Positions 34,877 to 38,952 of a DNA stretch of 38,952 bases are shown piece after piece. This DNA comes from UBA7328 sp036479115 (GTDB lineage: Bacteria; Bacteroidota; Bacteroidia; Chitinophagales; Saprospiraceae). The position numbers and the translations under genes were made by a program. The stretch covers positions 1-38,952 of the forward strand of contig JAZGFD010000140.1 in assembly GCA_036479115.1 (NCBI GenBank), given 5' to 3'. Position 1 is the stretch's first letter. Each line of letters begins with the position of its first letter. Below the pieces are notes generated by a model. That model had not been told where the DNA came from. It worked only from the letters and a program-made list of their open reading frames with translations, and searched no databases.

Positions 34877-34959
34877 GCATAGCAGAGCTATGGCAAAAAA
34901 AATAAAATATAGTAGAAAAAAACTTTTTTGTCCAAGTTTGGCTCCATCTGAATGGTTAC
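34871..34959 (-). repeat. Family A element, inverted short copy
   Basis: It starts at the shared GGTTAC, carries CATAGC-aga-GCTATG (34878-34892), AATATAGTAGAAAAAAACTT and TTGTCCAAGTTTGGCTCCAT then CTGAATGGTTAC. The last part is the inverse of the family left end. The 110 bases to the next gene's stop codon show nothing else. Confidence 0.5.
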
Positions 34960-35067
34960 AGTAATCTTATGAGCGTGAATGCGGGTGGGCAGCTATTATT
35001 TTTGTGAGATAAATAACCTGCTAAGACAAAGAAGAATAAAAATATTGAGAGATAAGCGGATAGGTTT

Positions 35068-37263
35068 TTATTCTTTATCCTTTAGCATTGAAGAACAATT
35101 TTCGATTTCTGCAAGAAATAAACCTGATGATTCAACCGTAAACCCCTGTTTCAGTTCTATACTTTCTCCTGCCCTAAAAATTTTATATTCATTAGGTCCA
35201 ATTGTGCCATCACTTTCAATAGTTAGGATTATATCAAATACATCTCCTTGAGATAAGGTGTCATTGTTAATAAAAAGTGAATTCTTTACACAATCTGTAA
35301 TACTACATGTCGCTGTAGGAGCAATGGCAAGTTGAGTTGTGGTAGGTGCTGAGTTCCCACATACATTTTGAGCAACTAATGTGACCGTTCCCCCTGTTGT
35401 CACGCCATTAAATACAACATTTGCTCCTCCATTTCCACTTATCGTTACACTATTGTCACTAAATGACCATTGATAAGTATCAGCATTGATAGTAGTTGGT
35501 GCGCTAAAAGGGATATTTTCTTGTCCAGCACAGATCATTGTTGGGCCTAAGATGGTCGAAGGTTTCCTTGGAAATAGACTAGTATTTACAGCTCCATTTG
35601 CAATATCCGTGGTAGAATATACATCTTCAGAATCTCCACTTCCACCTCCTTCTTTTCTATTATCTGTAAAAATAGATGATTGCCTCACTACGTGATCTAA
35701 ACCATTATAATCTCCAAATTCAAATGAATTATTGATTTTAGGAGACAATGTTGTCGTAAGTCTAACCGGTACTGAAAAAGTTTGTCCCCCGTCATTAGAT
35801 GAAGAATGATATAAATCCACACCATTTCGATTTGCACTATTTCGTGTATCATAATACACAACATGCACAGTACCATCTTGACCTACAGCGAGCCATTGAT
35901 GATAGCGATCTACTGTATTTTGGTCACCTGTACTATGTGGAGTAACTGTTGTCCAACTTGCACCTTGGTCGCGAGAATAGGCGACTTGTATACGACTATG
36001 ATTATTTAGTGCATTTTGTGAAGTAGATGAATATGAGTCTGTCCATGCCACATAAATACTTCCATTATATAAACCTCCAGAAAGATCGGCATCTATAGAT
36101 GTATAAATAAATACCTCTCGTGTATCCATAGAAGGGATAGGAAATACAAAAGCTCCTTGAGTAGACGCTATATTCACTGTACCTGTTTGAAATGTGTTGC
36201 CACCATCTGTCGATTTTTTTAATATTATTTGCCGTGTAGTAAAAGCAGGATATACATAGTAAATGTTTCCTAGATGGTCTGTGACAATATCACTTCCTAT
36301 CCCTCTAGGGTCGGAACTAAAGCTAGTCTTGGACCAAGAATCACCCTTGTCAATAGACTTAGCAAATTGCATAATGTTATTGTCATGCCAAGTAAGATAT
36401 AGATTATCCAAAAAGGGTGATCCACAATGCTTATCCACATGTAAAAATTCTTTATCGCTTCCTGATGTAGTCAACTCCCTTCTAGGGTCTCCCGCGGTTA
36501 TCTTTTCTAAATCTGTCCATGTTACTCCATTATCCCCGCTTCTATAAAACCACACAGCGCACCCACTCCCAGCACAATTTCCAAGTGTCGCTGTATAAGC
36601 ATATTGCCCATTTGCCGAATAATCAACTGTCGGATCGCAACATGTACTTCCAAGAGGAAGTGAAACTTGAGTCCATGTAGTTCCACCGTCATGAGAATAG
36701 TGCATCTTTTGCCCAAGGCCAGGCCCATTGGATCCAGCGATGACAATATTGGGGTTTAAAGGATGAATTTTAATGGCTGATTCCGCAGCACCTTCAGGAG
36801 AAGTTACTCGTATTTCTGAAGAAGCACTTTTTTCCATATTCTTTTTATCATCAATTACGTTTTCTCCATTCATTAATATTTCATATTCATCCCCTTCAAC
36901 TCTGACCTTATTGTAGTATTGTTTGTTCACCAAATATCCAATAAAATTTAACCTGAAAATTTGAAGAGCGCTTCTGGGATATTGAGCTGGACCACTTCGC
37001 CGCATATTAGGATTTGCTCTTCTCATGAAAACTCGGAAAAAAGCAGGGATAGGGTCTCTTAATTCATGTTCATTTAATGATAGTAATTTCAAATCTTCTG
37101 AAGTTAATTCATAATTTCTATCATCCCATGGTCCAAACTTCTTCAAAGAATTATAATTGACAGAAGCGTCCACGCCTAAACTCTGAACAACATTTTGAGC
37201 ATATTGTAAAAATGGAAAAAGTGATAATATCATGAAGAATAAATAAAGGCGGATAGTGTGCAT
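35068..37263 (-). CDS. Secreted BNR-repeat (sialidase-fold) protein with PKD-like domain and C-terminal surface module
   Basis: The 731-aa product has a signal peptide (MHTIRLYLFFMILSLFPFLQ, then YAQ). The beta-propeller carries six Asp-box repeats (SxDxGxxW/F) at about 190, 242, 303, 351, 430 and 489, for example SHDGGTTW. A PKD/Ig-like domain covers about 570-648. The C-terminal module, about 655-725, ends FRAGESIELKQGFTVESSGL then FLAEIENC; this pattern recurs at the ends of surface proteins in Bacteroidota. Asp boxes alone do not prove sialidase activity: I see no RIP motif or clear arginine triad. An exo-acting glycosidase or an adhesin are both possible. It is transcribed alone. Confidence 0.75.
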   Translation of the reverse strand: MHTIRLYLFFMILSLFPFLQYAQNVVQSLGVDASVNYNSLKKFGPWDDRNYELTSEDLKLLSLNEHELRDPIPAFFRVFMRRANPNMRRSGPAQYPRSALQIFRLNFIGYLVNKQYYNKVRVEGDEYEILMNGENVIDDKKNMEKSASSEIRVTSPEGAAESAIKIHPLNPNIVIAGSNGPGLGQKMHYSHDGGTTWTQVSLPLGSTCCDPTVDYSANGQYAYTATLGNCAGSGCAVWFYRSGDNGVTWTDLEKITAGDPRRELTTSGSDKEFLHVDKHCGSPFLDNLYLTWHDNNIMQFAKSIDKGDSWSKTSFSSDPRGIGSDIVTDHLGNIYYVYPAFTTRQIILKKSTDGGNTFQTGTVNIASTQGAFVFPIPSMDTREVFIYTSIDADLSGGLYNGSIYVAWTDSYSSTSQNALNNHSRIQVAYSRDQGASWTTVTPHSTGDQNTVDRYHQWLAVGQDGTVHVVYYDTRNSANRNGVDLYHSSSNDGGQTFSVPVRLTTTLSPKINNSFEFGDYNGLDHVVRQSSIFTDNRKEGGGSGDSEDVYSTTDIANGAVNTSLFPRKPSTILGPTMICAGQENIPFSAPTTINADTYQWSFSDNSVTISGNGGANVVFNGVTTGGTVTLVAQNVCGNSAPTTTQLAIAPTATCSITDCVKNSLFINNDTLSQGDVFDIILTIESDGTIGPNEYKIFRAGESIELKQGFTVESSGLFLAEIENCSSMLKDKE

Positions 37264-37426
37264 AATCTTATTAGTTAATATTGAGGAATATAACTGTAAT
37301 ATAGGTTTTCCGATTTAGAAAGGCACGACACAACCTTCACCTTTTTATATATTTTTATTACTTGAATCAATGCTTTATGCATTCTGTTTTTACGCTAATA
37401 CCCAGCTCATTTTCAATTCATTTGCA

Positions 37427-37575
37427 TGTGTAACCAGAAATATTTGTTGTCATTTTTGGTCAAAAATGACAACAAATCACAACAATCTTTACTCAAACCA
37501 AGGGCTTTGCCTTTGGCTATTCAGCATAAAAACCTTCAGCCTCTCTATTGTGATTACAATATTGAGTATTTACTT
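37427..37575 (+). repeat. Family B repeat, copy 4 (best preserved palindrome)
   Basis: GTGTAACCAGAAATATTTGT leads into ATTTGTTGTCATTTTTGGTC then AAAAATGACAACAAAT, an almost perfect inverted repeat. CTCAAACCAAGGGCTTTGCC, TTTGGCTATTCAGCATAAAA, ACCTTCAGCCTCTC and TGATTACAATATTGAGTATT then TAC follow. It lies in the 597-base gap upstream of the sigma factor gene. Confidence 0.6.
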
Positions 37576-37579
37576 TTGA

Positions 37580-37697
37580 GATGCGGTAATGCTTGAGTAT
37601 CTGCGAATTGAAATAAATTAAAATATCGACAAAAACTTTACGTAGAGCTTGTCGATATGAACAATTTCTAATTTTAATGAGTTTTCGTTCAAATACT
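37580..37697 (+). repeat. Family C element, 3' part, with a perfect 10-bp hairpin
   Basis: GATGCGGTAATGCTTGAGTA then TCTGCG matches the central block of family C. ATATCGACAA (37623-37632) pairs perfectly with TTGTCGATAT (37649-37658). The end block TTTCTAATTTTAATGAGTTT then TCGTTCAAATACTA closes the copy. The typical TTGAGTCCACTCC start is replaced by family B sequence. Beyond it to 37860 I see only a GACTT-AAGTC hairpin. Confidence 0.45.
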
Positions 37698-37860
37698 ATA
37701 TATGTATAATATGTCTTTGCTTGATTAACTTACTCGGCTAAGTAGGGCGGTCTTTACTCATTGAATAAAATTTACCTTGAATACAAGAAATAATTTTTTA
37801 AAAGTGAACCTTTTGACTTTTTTTAAGTCTTAGAGATATAATTCAATTTATGACAAATGA

Positions 37861-38415
37861 ATGAATAATAATCAAAATCTATCGGATGGGTTTTTAGTAG
37901 ATCAGTATAAGTCTGGTGTGATCACCGTTCTACCAATATTGGTAAAGCGGTGGCATAAAAAATTTTGCGAAAAGGCGTATTGGGTTACAAAAGATAAAGA
38001 TCTGGCAAAAGATATTGCGCAAGATTGTTGGGTAACAATTATTGCTAAAATTGATTCTTTAGAAAGTTCAAACAGCTTTAAAAGCTGGGCATTTAGAATT
38101 GTTTATACTAAAGCAATAGATTCTCTTAAACTAAAAAACAAGTCAAATAAAGATTTAAAAACAATAACTAGAGAAGAGTATTCAGAAGAATACACAGAAG
38201 ACAATAAAAGCAATATTAAAAAAGTATTACTGAAAGCAATCCAAGATTTACCTAAAGAAAAACAAGATGTTATTATGTTGTTTTATGTAGAAGAATATTC
38301 GTTGAAAGAAATAAGTGCTTTTTTAAAAATTCCAATAGGAACAGTTAAATCAAGATTATTCCAAGCAAGAGAAAAATTAAAATCAATAGTAAAAAATAGA
38401 AATTATGAAAAATAG
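37861..38415 (+). CDS. RNA polymerase ECF sigma factor
   Basis: The 184-aa protein has sigma region 2 (LAKDIAQDCWVTIIAKIDS, SFKSWAFRIVYTKAIDSLK, residues about 25-95) and region 4 (LPKEKQDVIMLFYVEEYSLK, then EISAFLKIPIGTVKSRLFQA, about 128-176). The length and the acidic linker are typical of group IV sigma factors. It would direct RNA polymerase to a small regulon under a signal unknown here. The next gene overlaps its end by 11 bases and is presumably its co-regulated partner. Confidence 0.92.
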   Translation: MNNNQNLSDGFLVDQYKSGVITVLPILVKRWHKKFCEKAYWVTKDKDLAKDIAQDCWVTIIAKIDSLESSNSFKSWAFRIVYTKAIDSLKLKNKSNKDLKTITREEYSEEYTEDNKSNIKKVLLKAIQDLPKEKQDVIMLFYVEEYSLKEISAFLKIPIGTVKSRLFQAREKLKSIVKNRNYEK

Positions 38416-38791
38416 TATAGAAGAAATCGATCAACTAATTAAAGACACTTTAACTCAAGAAGAAGCAAAATTTTATGATTCATTGAATGAGCAAAATTTA
38501 TTCGGAATGGTAGTCGGGTTGTTTACGGGAAAAAATGCATGGTTTATTGTAGTTATAAATATCATGACATTGGTCTTCTTTGGTTTATTTCTCTATTGTT
38601 GTATCCAGTTGTTTCGTGTTGAATCCACCAATGAATTAATAATGTGGGGTTTTGGAAGCTTTGTATTTTTGATGGGGTTAAGTATGATGAAGATATTTAT
38701 TTGGATGCAAATGGACAAAAATGTCATATTAAGAGAAATGAAAAGGTTGGAGCTTCAAGTTTTGTCATTGTCTTCAAAGTTGTCTAATTAA
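38405..38791 (+). CDS. Small membrane protein overlapping the sigma factor gene (possibly DUF6768-like)
   Basis: The 128-aa product has a soluble N-terminus of about 44 residues (MKNSIEEIDQLIKDTLTQEE). Two membrane segments follow (about 45-70 and 77-101), then a C-terminal coiled coil (ILREMKRLELQVLSLSSKL). Its ATG lies inside the last codons of the sigma gene, an 11-base overlap that implies translational coupling. Position and shape suggest a membrane partner of the sigma factor, perhaps an unusual anti-sigma. No zinc-finger anti-sigma motif is visible. The family name is from memory and uncertain. Confidence 0.7.
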   Translation: MKNSIEEIDQLIKDTLTQEEAKFYDSLNEQNLFGMVVGLFTGKNAWFIVVINIMTLVFFGLFLYCCIQLFRVESTNELIMWGFGSFVFLMGLSMMKIFIWMQMDKNVILREMKRLELQVLSLSSKLSN

Positions 38792-38826
38792 ATTGTTAAG
38801 TCATTTGTAAGTCATGACTATTGCTG

Positions 38827-38856
38827 TGTGGTCTCATGATATACGTTGACGCAAAG
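38827..38856 (+). repeat. Possible left terminal inverted repeat of an insertion sequence
   Basis: TGTGGTCTCATGATATACGT then TGACGCAAAG starts with TG, as IS3-family ends do, and lies 33 bases before the putative transposase start. The matching right end would be outside the window, so the assignment cannot be tested here. Confidence 0.25.
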
Positions 38857-38889
38857 TTTACTTGATAACTTTACACAAATTATAAAGAA

Positions 38890-38952
38890 ATGCGAAAAAA
38901 GCAACGAGAATACTATCATTATAGCCGTACTTTTAAGGAAGAGAAAGTAAAA
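38890..38952 (+). CDS. Putative IS3-type transposase OrfA, start only (runs off window)
   Basis: The last 63 bases encode MRKKQREYYHYSRTFKEEKV and one more residue from an ATG. The 'YSRTFKEEKV' opening resembles the helix-turn-helix start of IS3-family OrfA proteins ('YSxEFKEEAV'). The reading frame stays open to the window edge. With only 21 residues the call rests on pattern memory. Confidence 0.45.
   Translation, partial: MRKKQREYYHYSRTFKEEKVK

Noticed and set aside
34331..34905. Three small plus-strand frames in the feoA upstream spacer
   Set aside because: They run across family A and B repeat copies and show no protein-like composition.

Overview
The window is AT-rich chromosomal DNA from a Bacteroidota bacterium. 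I infer a Saprospiria-like lineage, because it combines a T9SS type A sorting domain, an IPTL-CTERM-like protein, a PUR-alpha-like DUF3276 protein, a YtxJ-type bacilliredoxin, a long Lgt, and TAnnTTTG-type -7 boxes. Genes stand mostly alone or in pairs on both strands, with long spacers. I recognised no tRNA, rRNA or CRISPR array.

Layout: 1-3.3 kb, a partial PspC-like gene, a 48-aa membrane protein, an Nfu/NifU scaffold protein and a von Willebrand factor A lipoprotein with a T9SS tail. 3.8-6.1 kb, a ferredoxin-NADP reductase, its likely 2Fe-2S partner and a DinB-like protein. 6.3-8.9 kb, an MBOAT (AlgI-like) acyltransferase followed by an SGNH/AlgJ-like protein, a probable polysaccharide O-acetylation pair. 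8.9-11.6 kb, a SNF2 helicase gene interrupted by one in-frame TAG. 11.9-20.5 kb, DUF3276, an ABC exporter, an unknown membrane protein, a SET protein, a CBS-pair protein and ClpB. 21.3-25.8 kb, prolyl oligopeptidase, a 51-aa membrane protein, an unknown lipoprotein and YtxJ. 26-30.5 kb, Lgt, a small outer-membrane protein, Prs, an LpxH-like hydrolase and ribosome recycling factor. 30.8-37.3 kb, an IPTL-CTERM-like surface protein, FeoAB and a large BNR-repeat secreted protein. 37.9-38.95 kb, an ECF sigma factor overlapping a small membrane protein, then what looks like the first codons of an IS3-type transposase.

The most unusual content lies between the genes. At least three recurrent families of short non-coding elements, and one single-copy element, fill the spacers. 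Family A has ends close to GTAACTACTCAGGTGG and a short internal hairpin whose arms co-vary between copies. Family B is a run of three hairpins. Family C has TTGAGTCCACTCC-type ends. One element (3430-3633) has 29-bp imperfect terminal inverted repeats. Some copies are nested, inverted, internally deleted or chimeric. They look like MITE or REP-like elements moved in trans; no complete transposase is present here. None of the copies I found interrupts a reading frame.

Functionally the genes are mostly housekeeping (Fe-S assembly, electron transfer, protein quality control, nucleotide and lipid A precursors, iron uptake, ribosome recycling) mixed with cell-surface proteins carrying distinct C-terminal sorting signals.
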